Assembly (NCBI GenBank): GCA_903813345.2
Contig: CAIIXF020000010.1
Coordinates: 20,411,181-20,475,180, forward strand
Direction of reading: 5' to 3'
Length of the DNA: 64,000 nucleotides
DNA from: Owenia fusiformis
Lineage: Eukaryota > Annelida > Polychaeta > Sabellida > Oweniidae
Shown here: piece after piece, positions 50,901 through 60,746 of the stretch
Numbering within the stretch: the stretch's first letter is position 1
How the letters are laid out: each line of letters starts with the position of its first letter
Position numbers and translations under genes: made by a program
Notes under the pieces: generated by a model
Seen by the model: the letters and a program-made list of their open reading frames with translations, nothing else
Database searches by the model: none
Told to the model about the DNA's origin: nothing

Positions 50901-53900
50901 AGATAGAACAATTCAACCAGGGCCAGCATAAGAGTGACCATGATTTCTTCTATACTACTGATGGTCCTTTAATTGACTTACTGGTATGATCTGCCCGCAT
51001 ATTCCCACTGGTTCATGGCGTGTGTAGGCAAAATGATCCCCACCTGAAAAAAATTCTTGGTGTAAATGTGCATGCAGTAATGTATTGGACAATGTTTTTA
51101 AATGCAGTAATGATTAAGCAATGTTTTTAAATGCAGTAATGATTAAACAATGTTTTTAAATGTAGTAATGATTAAGCAATGTTTTTAAATGCAGTAATGG
51201 ATTAAGCAATGTTTTTAAATGCAGTAATGGATTTAGCAATGTTCTCAAATGCAGTAATGATTAAAGCAATGTTTTTAAATTCAGTAATGATTAAGCAATG
51301 TTTTTAAATGCAGTAATTGATTAAGCAATGTTTTTAAATGCAGTAATTGATTAAGCAATGTTTTTAAATGCAGTAATGGATTTAGCAATGTTCTCAAATG
51401 CAGTAATGATTAAAGCAATGTTTTTAAATGCAGTAATGGATTGAGCAATGCTTTTAAATGCAGTAATGTTCAAGCAATATTTTTAAATGCAGTAATGGAT
51501 TAAGCAATGTTGTGAAATGCATTAATGGATTAAGCAATGTTTTAAAATATAGTGATTGATTTATCAGTGTTGTTTAATGCAGTAAAATGTTTAGAAAGGC
51601 TTAACACTGAATGTGTTATAATAAACATACAACACCATATTGTCAGGGCTATATGCAAATACAACTAGGAGTCAAACTACAGCAAAAACAGAATATAGAT
51701 CGAGGTATAGAGGTTAAAGGCTTGAAAACCGTTTCACACGTTTTGTTCAAATACTTCATTGTATAAAACCTTAACATCAATTACTTTGTCTGTCTGTTTT
51801 TGTTTGTTTTATCCTGATCGTATAACTCTTTCATTTTGTTAGTTTAAAATCTGAAAGGAACTAAACAAACAAGACTGTTGACAATAATAAATTTAGAATG
51901 ACTGCTTAAAGGGTTTAAATTGAATATAATAATAAGTCTTAGCATATAATGTCAAGCGTGTAGACATAGTCTCAAGTTTAAGATTATGCTGAATAACACC
52001 ATCTCTTACTACTTGAAGTGAATTAAATGAACACTCAGTGAGATTTGTCCACTTGTTGAGTGTCAATGAATTAAAGTTCTAAGGTAATGGGAATTGCAGC
52101 AAAGGTCCATTTATGATGATTTTTGGCACATAGTACATGTACAGTAGTAAGCCTGTGCGATCGTCCATCTGTATACTCAAATTAAAATGAAACTTTGGTG
52201 ATTACTTCATCTATGACTAGTACCTACCTATGGGTATTGTCTTTCCATGGTTTTTATCTGCCCATCCAGCGTAGTACCTGTAGCATTTCTCAGTAAGGTG
52301 AAGGTCAGCATTGAATGAATCACCAAATGGTTTACCATTATCAAGTGTCTCCAGGGACTGCAAAGATGTATTTTAACTTTTAGAACAATTCAAGTTTGAT
52401 ATTACAGAGCAAATTATTCTTGGGGAGTGGTGGATTAAATGATTTCCCACCTTGACCTTTACTTGTCTAAACTCTCTGAGAATACAAGAAAACATTCAAG
52501 TCCAATAGTTGAAATGGTGCTTTTAATTATATGTAAATTGCTCTTTCTTTCAAATGAAAAGAGTTTTCAAAGCTTTATGCTATACCTTTCCAGATTCTGA
52601 AAAGGTGAATAAAATTCAATCATTACTATTTAAATAAGGTTCACAATAAACGTGGTCAGTGGCATAGCCAGGATTTAAAAACAAGCAAGGCAATTCAGAA
52701 GCCCCTCCAAAGGGGAGGGCATTGAGTGTTTTTAGAGATTTCAAATGTGGCTCTCAGATATGATCCGAATCCACTAGAAAGCATCTAAAGTTTACATTTT
52801 TTCAGGGGGGAGCATTACCCCCAGACTTTGCATGAAACACGTCCCTGATGTGTTGGCGACACAACCCATTCATACCCAAAAGTCACCCTCTTGGGAAATC
52901 CTTCAGATGGGCCTGAATAAATACTGTTGTTAGACTATGCCCATTGTCATGTTTTGAGGTATAACTTACAGCCAATATATTTCTATCCCTAGCTACAAGA
53001 TCAGCCAGCCTGTTGAGGAGCACCCCTCTATCACATGCATCCATAGTTCTCCATGGTGATCCAAGCCTAAATGCATCTTTAGCTGCTTTAACTGCCTTCT
53101 CCACATCAGCCTACAATATAGGGCGATATGTCGCAGATTTTTATGTGTATGTAAAAGGCTAATACAAGTGGTGTTTGCTATTTTGTACATGCTTTGTTTC
53201 GAGAGAATGTTTTACTATTGATTAAAATAATGATGGACTTACTGACATATCGACTTTCTGATTTTATTCTATGGACCTTTCAATTCAAATTATCTTTAAA
53301 CACCATTTTATGTATATTGTACTATACTATCTATAATGTTTATCAACCATTAGGTAGTCATTGTTGAACCTACTCTCCCTCTCCTATCTCAAATATCATC
53401 TTCTCAGTAACTGGGTTGATGCTGGGGATAGTCTTCCTTGAACCCCTCTGTAACCTCACATATCACCTCCTCAGTGACTGGCTTGATGTTGGGGATTGTC
53501 TTACCTAGTCTCTCTATGTTACCTCACAGAAGACCTCCTCAGTAGCTGGGTTGATGGGGATTATCTGACCTGGTCTCCCTCTGCTACCTCACATATGACA
53601 ACCTCAGTAGCTGGGTTGATGGTTGGGATTGTTCTACCTGGTCTCCATATGCCACCTTCAAAGATGGCCTCCTTAGTAGCTGGGTTAATGGAGGGGATTG
53701 TCCTACATGGTCTGCTTCTGCTACCACACAGATCACCTCTTCAGTTACCAGGTTGATGGGGATTTCCTTACCTGGTCTCCCTCTGCTGCCTCACAGATGA
53801 CCACCTCAGTAGCAGGGTTGATAGTGGGATTGTCTTACCTAGTCTCCCTCTGTTACCTCAAAGATGGATGACCTCCTCAGTGACTGGGTTGATGGTGGGA

Positions 53901-55532
53901 TTGTCTTACCTAGTCTCCCTCTGTTACCTCAAAGAAGACCTCCTCAGTGACCGGGTTGATGGTGGGGATTGTCTTACCTAGTCTCCCTCTGCTACTCCAC
54001 AGATGACCTCCTCAGTAGCTGGGTTGATGGGGATTGTCTGACCTGGTCTCCCTCTGCTACTTCACAGATCACCTCCCCAGTAACTTGGTTGATGGGGATT
54101 GTCTTGCCTGCTTCTCAATACCTGGGTTGATAGTGGGGATCGTCTTACATGGTGTCCCTTTGGTACCTCCCACATCACCACCTCGGTGACTAGGTTGATG
54201 TTGTGGATTGTCTTACCTGGTCTCACTATGCTACCACACAGATGCCCTCCTTAGAAGTTGGGTTGATGGTGGGGAATGTCTTACCTCGTCTACCTCTGCT
54301 ACCTCATTGATGACCATTTCCATGGTGTCCCTTTGATACCTCCCAGATCACCGCCTCGGTGGTGATTGTTCTACCTGGTTTCCTTCTGTTACCTCACATA
54401 TTACCTCCTTAGTAACTGGACTGATGGGAATGGTCTTACCTGATCTCCCTCTGCTACCTCACAGATGACCTCCTCAGTAGCTGGGTTGATGGTTGGGATT
54501 GTTCTACCTAGTTTCCCTCTGTTACCTCACATATGACCTCCTTAGTGGCTGGGTTGATGGGGATTGTCTTACCTGATCTCCCTCTGCTACTTCACAGATG
54601 ACCTCCTCAGTAGCTGGGTTGATGGTGGGGAATGTTTTTCCACTCACAGAATCATGCCACTCATTGTTGATGAAAATCTAGAATGTGCAATGCAATATCT
54701 TTATCTTTATTACACATTTATATAATGGAAATGCAGTATAAACATCCAATTTCTCAGAACTTTAATTTCTTGCAAAATGTAAATGATTGGTCAATGTAAA
54801 TTGCTTTATAGACTAAAGCATGAAAATTCGGGAGATGATAATTATAGTGCAACCATTCATTGTTGCATGCAGAACAAAAGCGGGTGTTTAGGCTACCATA
54901 TATTTTCTGCATGTAATCATGAGCTCTATTTTTGGAGTGAACAGTGCACTTGGTAACCTAAAACCCTTTGATAAATATTATGTAAAAAATGAAATATTAT
55001 GAAAAGGCTATACAGCGGCGATGTTTAATTCCCTGGAAAAATCTGGGATTTATCCAGCGAGAGGCAATGTACATAACACAACTCATTATAAAACACTTAT
55101 AAGGGAGATCTACCTTCTACCTGACCTCCATGTCCTATGTACAGAAGACAAAGCTCTCTTCATATATTATGTTGGCTAATTAACCAATACTAGTGGGAAT
55201 ATGATCATATCAACCCCGGCAGTTACGCCGACAATACCAAAGGCAAAGGCATGTAAGTGAAAAGTAGCACTATGGTCTTGTCATAACAAATATCATTGAA
55301 AATAATTTTAGTCTTGAGGCCCTACATCATTGTTCTGTTTTTTTAACAAGAAAGGAACTAATAAAAGGCCATCATGGCTACATGGTCTGATGGAGAAACG
55401 TTACATTACCTTGTTGTATTGAATATCAGGACTTCTGATGGCACTTGGTTGTACTTGTGTGGACAGCGCAGCTGCTCCCTGAGGTCGGGGCAGTCTTGAG
55501 ATATTCCTCACAAAGCGAGATAGTGACATCAT
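44983..55532 (-). CDS. ALDH2: Mitochondrial aldehyde dehydrogenase (ALDH2-like)
   Basis: NAD-dependent oxidation of aldehydes in the mitochondrial matrix. Thirteen minus-strand exons: 55532-55410, 54677-54573, 53110-52970, 52357-52228, 51043-50982, 50623-50495, 49276-49163, 47965-47863, 47423-47242, 46813-46649, 46335-46178, 45715-45601 and 45015-44983. Phases agree and give 519 residues (human 517). Exon 1 is an Arg-rich transit peptide ([18 protein letters not shown]). Active-site elements: [13 protein letters not shown] (conserved Asn), FTGSTE (cofactor loop), [12 protein letters not shown] (general-base Glu) and [10 protein letters not shown] (nucleophile Cys). The Glu of TEVKT, altered in the human low-activity allele, is kept. 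Exon 2 seeds a large tandem array in intron 2; intron 7 carries a mariner-type MITE, intron 6 a Crypton-like fragment and intron 4 a minisatellite. Confidence 0.96.
46438..46530 (+). repeat. Family R copy in ALDH2 intron 10
   Basis: ATGTCACCACCAGAAGTATTG, then GCCATAGTCTCCAACTT and GTGTTCAG words, in the same order as at 14.9 kb. Confidence 0.5.
48392..49034. mobile_element. 643-bp mariner-type MITE with about 150-bp TIRs
   Basis: CAGGGTGTCCCGAAAGTATG at 48392 is mirrored at the right end 49034, and the complementarity extends about 150 bp on each side (for example GATTCGCCAAGTATCATGG and its complement). TA lies directly outside both ends (48390-48391 and 49035-49036). CAGGGTGTCCC ends with TA duplication are typical of mariner families. 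There is no transposase; it lies in ALDH2 intron 7. Confidence 0.9.
49701..49827. repeat. Foldback with internal TCGAGGTTTACAG duplication
   Basis: GACCTCTCCAGAGGTTTACTG followed by TCAAAATTATATCCC at the left is mirrored by GGGATATAATTTTGACAGTA and GAGAGGTC at the right. Between them TCGAGGTTTACAG is repeated. It is adjacent to the Crypton-like fragment. Confidence 0.65.
49841..50131 (-). pseudogene. Fragment resembling the N-terminus of a Crypton / KIAA1958-like protein
   Basis: A 96-residue frame in ALDH2 intron 6. [20 protein letters not shown], then KLLVDFAQE and [16 protein letters not shown], has the spacing I associate with the N-terminal domain of Crypton-derived, tyrosine-recombinase-related proteins of animals. 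Nothing of the recombinase domain follows, and the frame ends at the foldback 49701-49827, so it is a truncated remnant at best. Recognition is from memory of the family and is uncertain. Confidence 0.35.
51065..51580. repeat. Minisatellite, about 30-bp unit, in ALDH2 intron 4
   Basis: About seventeen copies of AATGCAGTAATGGATTAAGC followed by AATGTTTTTA. It starts about 20 bp upstream of the exon 5 acceptor (gene orientation), hence close to the branch-point region. It is not derived from the exon. Confidence 0.92.
53385..54627 (-). repeat. Tandem array derived from ALDH2 exon 2 and its 5' splice site
   Basis: About 18 copies of a 64-70-bp unit. The most gene-proximal copy is the 3' part of the functional exon 2 (coding [17 protein letters not shown]) plus donor GTAAGACAATCCC. 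Each following copy in intron 2 restarts at CATCAACCCAG without a gap. On the plus strand the core GGGTTGATG recurs at about 53413, 53479, 53547, 53611, 53680, 53750, 53813, 53884, 53952, 54020, 54086, 54123, 54192, 54258, 54417, 54482, 54550 and 54614. Roughly a dozen copies keep AGGTAAGA or AGGTAG at the donor. Confidence 0.93.
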
Positions 55533-55785
55533 CCTATTCTTCTAATCCTCGGTGTTCGTTTTCACTGCAAACAACGAAGTGGAGCTACATGTAAACAGAC
55601 CTTCACCTTGACCGTTTATCAATCGATGTAGCTTAGGCTAGATGTACGTGGAATATTCTTAGTGCAGTAAGAGTATTAACAGCTATAGGAATCATATAGT
55701 GAATCCAATTACCAATTATCATGATCAATGGTTTAGTTTAGTAACTTACATGCTGCCTGAAAAACGCGACAAGGATATTCCTTCC

Positions 55786-55856
55786 CATAGGCTAAGGGAA
55801 AAGTGATAGTAAGCTCTTCTATATACAGCTTACTATTACTTTTCCCTTAGCCTATG
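55786..55856. repeat. Small hairpin with 30-bp arms upstream of ALDH2
   Basis: CATAGGCTAAGGGAAAAGTG… (55786-55815) pairs with its complement at 55827-55856, with one mismatch and an 11-bp loop. It lies 250 bp upstream of the ALDH2 ATG. Confidence 0.8.
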
Positions 55857-56134
55857 TTCCTTCCCTTAGCCAGCCAACAATATTGTAATAATTAATGTCA
55901 AGAACAGTGTTAATATAAGTACATCGGGCTGCATCATTAGATCATCAAAAGGGTTAGCCTAAAATCCATTAATTTTCTGATTTTTTTCACTGAATTTTCT
56001 TTTTTTTTATAGATTTGAAAACATTCTTCTTTACATTCTTTTCTAGGTACATTAGTGCACTCATTGTGCAAAAGAGAGATGTAGGGAGATGTAGACATTG
56101 TGGGGAAGCAGGGGCCGGATCTGGGAACCAACAA

Positions 56135-56250
56135 GGGGGGGGGGGGGGCCTCTAAAACTCAAAAGTGGGCCCAAATTTTGAAATTTTGGGGCCCATTTTC
56201 TTCAAAATTTGGCCTGAAATTAAAAAATAAGGGCCCACCCCCCCCCCAGA
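56135..56250. repeat. Poly-G / poly-C bounded foldback
   Basis: G14 at 56135 followed by GGGCCCAAATTTTG, GGGGCCCATTTTC and GGGCCCACCCCCCCCCC: an A/T-rich inverted repeat between G and C runs. A similar G-run-led segment with the same words occurs at 61192-61375, and G runs also occur at 4723-4739 and 9197-9208. Confidence 0.55.
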
Positions 56251-57941
56251 TCCGCCAGTGGGAAGGAGTGATTCAAATTTGAAAAATAACATGTGACCCT
56301 ATTGAGAGTTGCAGCATAATTCCGAACATTCACCCTGACCTTAATGGGAAAATAATTAGTAAACAATTGTAAAATATCATATTTTGTGTTTACTATTAAT
56401 AGTTTTCCTTCAGCCTTTAGGTAAACGGTAAATAAGTAGCCCGACGATATGATGGTTAGGTTCAACATGACATGTTGAGATTTTTATTGAGAGTAAACAA
56501 ACTCGTAAGCATATTTATAGCCGGGGACCAAGTGCCAATATTTGCCATGCGATAGTCCATCGGTTGAATAGAGTGGGAAATAGTACAAATGGGGTACAAG
56601 CACTGTTTTCATTCTAGAAACACCTACATTGATCACCCGTGTCATAACTTTCATTCCTATACACGGGTGTATCAAATAAATTTTTCTTTTGAATTCAGAT
56701 TACTGCACGGGTGACTATGTCAAAATGAAAAATTACTGAATATTGGAAGGACAAAATAAAAAATAAAATATTACATGTATTAACACTACAGTCCTATCAC
56801 ATCCCTTTCGAAAAACTCGGTGTGCTATTGATGGTTATAAAAGCGTTTACTCCTATTCAAATGCATGTTTTGAAAGGTTTGTTTGCATTTTTTGTACGCT
56901 TTAATTGAAGACATTTGTAACAAGTATTGGATTTTTGTGTTCACTATTCAGAGAGTTCGTAATTGTATCGATGAATGAGTAGATGGGGGCTCAACATAAT
57001 ATATGAAGGGGTGAAGTAAAATGGTTGTTTTGAACATACATGTAGGCGTTTGCGAACCAGATCTTCAGATTGAGATGGTCACCGACGTACTATTTGATGT
57101 TATTGATCTTTTGTTATTTTAAACCAAGGATGAACAAAAAATCATCTGCATTATTATGTTTGTGTACCATGGCGTAAAATATAGAAGATCCCTGTTTCAA
57201 TTCAGCTTTTCGAACCGCTCCAGAGCCCCTCGAATTATTCTAGCATTTTGTTGAATGACTTTTATAGCCCCGAGATTATTCTGACCCTAATAATATGTGT
57301 ATACCCCGTGATTTTTCGTAACGGATGTTCACGCGAAGTAATCCACATAATAAATGCACATGTTCTCTAAAAACGTATATCTTTACCTCTCTAACGAGGC
57401 TCTGTGATTTTGATCACAGGGCACCAAAACACTGAGGTCCGGGTATACTGTCATTGATAAAAAAATCAGTCTTATACAGTAGCAGACATTTTTAACGTAT
57501 TCCTGGGCTTCAGCCAAAACAGGTTGAGTGACATCCATCGCGATGGCCGCGCCCCTTTGTCTCTATCCTTCCTCTCGTAAACGGCAGATAAGAGGGGCTG
57601 TGGCATACCAGGATGAGTGACATCCACCCCCTTCAATTGTAACCCTGAGAACTGCTAATAGTAAGACTACGCGAACACACTGACTAGATTAGCGTGCATT
57701 TATTTAAACATTTACATTATAAATGAGAAATTCTAACATACCCTTGCCAGGCTAGCTATCCGTCAGTCAATGTTAGTTGAATAAGTGCCTTTATTCAATA
57801 GTTATACAAAAAGGTTATCAACTCATGCAACTGCTGGTGTTTTGTGTCAAGTAAACCTTGTGACCGTTGTTGAAACTACAATCTCAAGTCAAGATACACA
57901 TTTCAAACATGCACATTGCACAATGATAGTTGCAATTCAGT

Positions 57942-58222
57942 CCACCCGTATTAGCTCAGCGGAAGCACAGGTACTTCTTACGCAAAATACATGTAGGTCC
58001 CGGATTCGATCCCCGGTTCAGGCAAGACTTAATTTGCTTGTTTGTGTAAAGTACTTGAGTGTGTTTGACTGAGTGGTCCACAACTCGTACAAAAGGCGTG
58101 TATGTATGGGGAGTGGGTCTATCTTCCAGGCTAATTACGTTAATTAGGACCGTATAGATACGGGATATACCCAAGAGGTATTGCTCACCTTCATTGGTGG
58201 TAAATAAAATACAATACAATTG
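57942..58222 (+). mobile_element. tRNA-derived SINE
   Basis: The head has RNA polymerase III promoter boxes: A box TAGCTCAGCGGAAG (57952) and B box GGATTCGATCCCC (58002), about 50 bp apart. A unique body of about 180 bp follows, with an A-rich tail, AAATAAAATACAATACAAT, near 58202-58222. The head does not close as a functional tRNA (poor acceptor and anticodon stems), so it is a SINE rather than a tRNA gene. Confidence 0.8.
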
Positions 58223-60746
58223 ACAATTACAATTACATTTTTTCTAATCGGACTATACATGTAGAGCACTCAATCGTCTTAGTAGACCCGCGAGTGCAAT
58301 GTGCAATTAAACACACAGTGTTTTGTCCCATTTGCTCTACGGCGGACGCACGGCGGCCATAGGTTCACAAAACCGATATAGAAAATGTACTTAGCTTATC
58401 CCTATATTTTAGGCTGCATATTTCTCTCTCTTTTGGGAAGCTACGGCCGCGGTACGGTTGCCATAGGTTAACAATGAGGTTTTGTTGTTGGATGTTTTTA
58501 GTTTTAATTCGAGTTATGTTAATTTGAATCCTTGAGATTCAAAACAGTTCGATTCGTATCTTTAAAATTGGACTTTATCGACATAGCTGCATAGTTAATA
58601 ACATACAATTGCAAGATTAGTATGTTTGGCAGTAACTAAATCCCCCCAAAATTCATGTAAAAAGTTTTGACTGCCAAATTTACATTTACCCTATGGTAAT
58701 GTTCTTCGGGGCAAAACGTACATCTGGACTTGATTGTTCCTAAATGAATCCTATGGTTATAGTACATTGTATAGAATGTACAAACTATAGATATAGAATA
58801 GACTTTGACCAACAGATAATTGAATTGCTGTTATTGATTAACAAATGATTGTGCATGTCACGATGACGTAAATTTTTGAAAAAATGTTGTATTATAAGGG
58901 GTACGTTAAAATAAACGCACTCATGTTAAAGTTGGGGTGTTTCAAAGAACCATGTGAGGTATTGCAAGTGATTTTAGTCGGTCATATCTTTCACCTTGAG
59001 TACTTTCTGGGCATAAATACAGTGGTTTTTATTAAAACAATATGTTTTCTTTCAATTGAAGTCCTCATGATCACTGCGGATTTAGAAGGGGCCATTGGGG
59101 CGCACGCCCCCCTAAAAAGTCAGAATTTTAACTGGAAAGCAAAAAGGGTGGTTATGGATTGTCAATAATGCATTGCATACGCTGAAATCAGACCGGGAAT
59201 CTGACCTACACTCTGAAATCGGTCAGAATGCACCAAATGATGAATGATTTTCGAAATTTCCTGGGGGAACACCCCCTCCCGATCCCCTTATTATGAACTG
59301 TGATAAAACATTGTGCGCAATTCAAACATATTTTAACACTTATATGTGACATTTTAAATGATAAGATACTGAAATCGCCGTGTCGACGATGACCGCTCAC
59401 TTTTGCATTTTGGGGTGGTATGTCCTATATCGTCTCCCAGATTAAAGCCTCAGTTGGTTGGTTGGTTATTGGTATAATAATCCCAAAGGGCTAAGATTCT
59501 TTAAGAATAATGCTATCCACCGCAAATGCCCAGGTTCCAGGAAATCCTATACGGTATTGGTTTATGTGTGGAAACCCCGGCTGAGTTAGATAATATAAAA
59601 TCATGAAGCTTAGCTCCAAAGAAATACTTATTATGTTACATCTGAATGATTTCTAAAAAGCTACATGTACAGAACGGGCAGAAAAGTTCATGAGAGAAAA
59701 AACTATAATTATCCGTTTCAAAAAGAATAAGAACTTTGAGCATAACTTATATGTCACTCTCAAAAAGTACTTTCCTTGAGATAGATGTTTTTTGTCTCTT
59801 GGAAACAAAGCTTTTGAATGCGCTGCTCCGCGTAGGGCTTCTCTTCATGCAATATTGGCTTTTTGGAGTCTTCACCAGTATGAAGTATTTTGTCTTGTAA
59901 TACAGAAGTAGAGGTGTTTTAATCTTACGCCTCTTTCTCATTCTCCCTGATTTTTTCGGCGGGTCCGAAATTTTTTATGGACCATCATCTTAAAAAGAGA
60001 GTAAATGTCAGGTTATGGATCACAAAGATAAATGGCAATATTGAAAAAATCATATCAAAATCATGTTTTGGATTAACGGACGAAATATAATTATACTAAA
60101 CATGTTTATATGTCTATAATCATTTTAGTTATATCATCAAATTTTTGGGTTTCTTTTAAATGTGCCAACGTACAATCGAGCTGACAACGTACAAAAACTA
60201 TTTTTTGTCGTAACATCTAAAATAAAAAGCAGTTTGCATTATCACTATATTGATATTTGTATATTTATATTAAGTTGTGTAAGTCGAAGTTTGACTATTA
60301 CTTGAAAAGGAAAGTGAGTGAGACTTGGTAATTTTAGAGAACTAACTCATCCCCCTCCACTCACTGTGATATTTTCATTATTTTTTCACAACGGTTTATA
60401 ACTCATTAAAAAAACAGCAATGCCATTCATTTTGTGATGATAACGTAACCGGTGCTTGATTTATTGCAAAGAGATTGACTTTTGCATATCTTGCAGATTT
60501 GTTGAATTATCTAGCAGAAATCGGCTGCTCCTCTCCCTCCACTCGTTTTGTCCGATTTACGCCCGTGTATGTAAAATTTCAGATAATATATGAGTGCCAT
60601 TTGAAAAAGGTTAGAATTTGACTTTTGAGTTCAAAGTACTTGACAACTTAAACGGTAATTGATGTAGCATTTGCTTGATGTTTACTTACTGACATTGAGC
60701 GCTTAGATCGTTAAAAGCCAAGAACTTCTTAAACTGATTCTTCAAA

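Larger units (their letters stand above)
55857..60746. other. Divergent spacer between ALDH2 and the ALDH1A-like gene
   Basis: About 5 kb without recognised coding sequence. It contains the poly-G foldback (56135), a tRNA-derived SINE (57942-58222) and a diverged relative of the 2.1-kb MITE (about 60440-60570). Promoters of both genes should lie at its ends, but no clear motif was identified. Confidence 0.5.

Noticed and set aside
51065-51580. CRISPR-like regular repeats
   Set aside because: The units are contiguous without unique spacers, and the setting is an animal intron.
57951-58030. Functional tRNA gene
   Set aside because: A and B boxes are good, but the acceptor and anticodon arms do not pair properly and a SINE body and A-rich tail follow.
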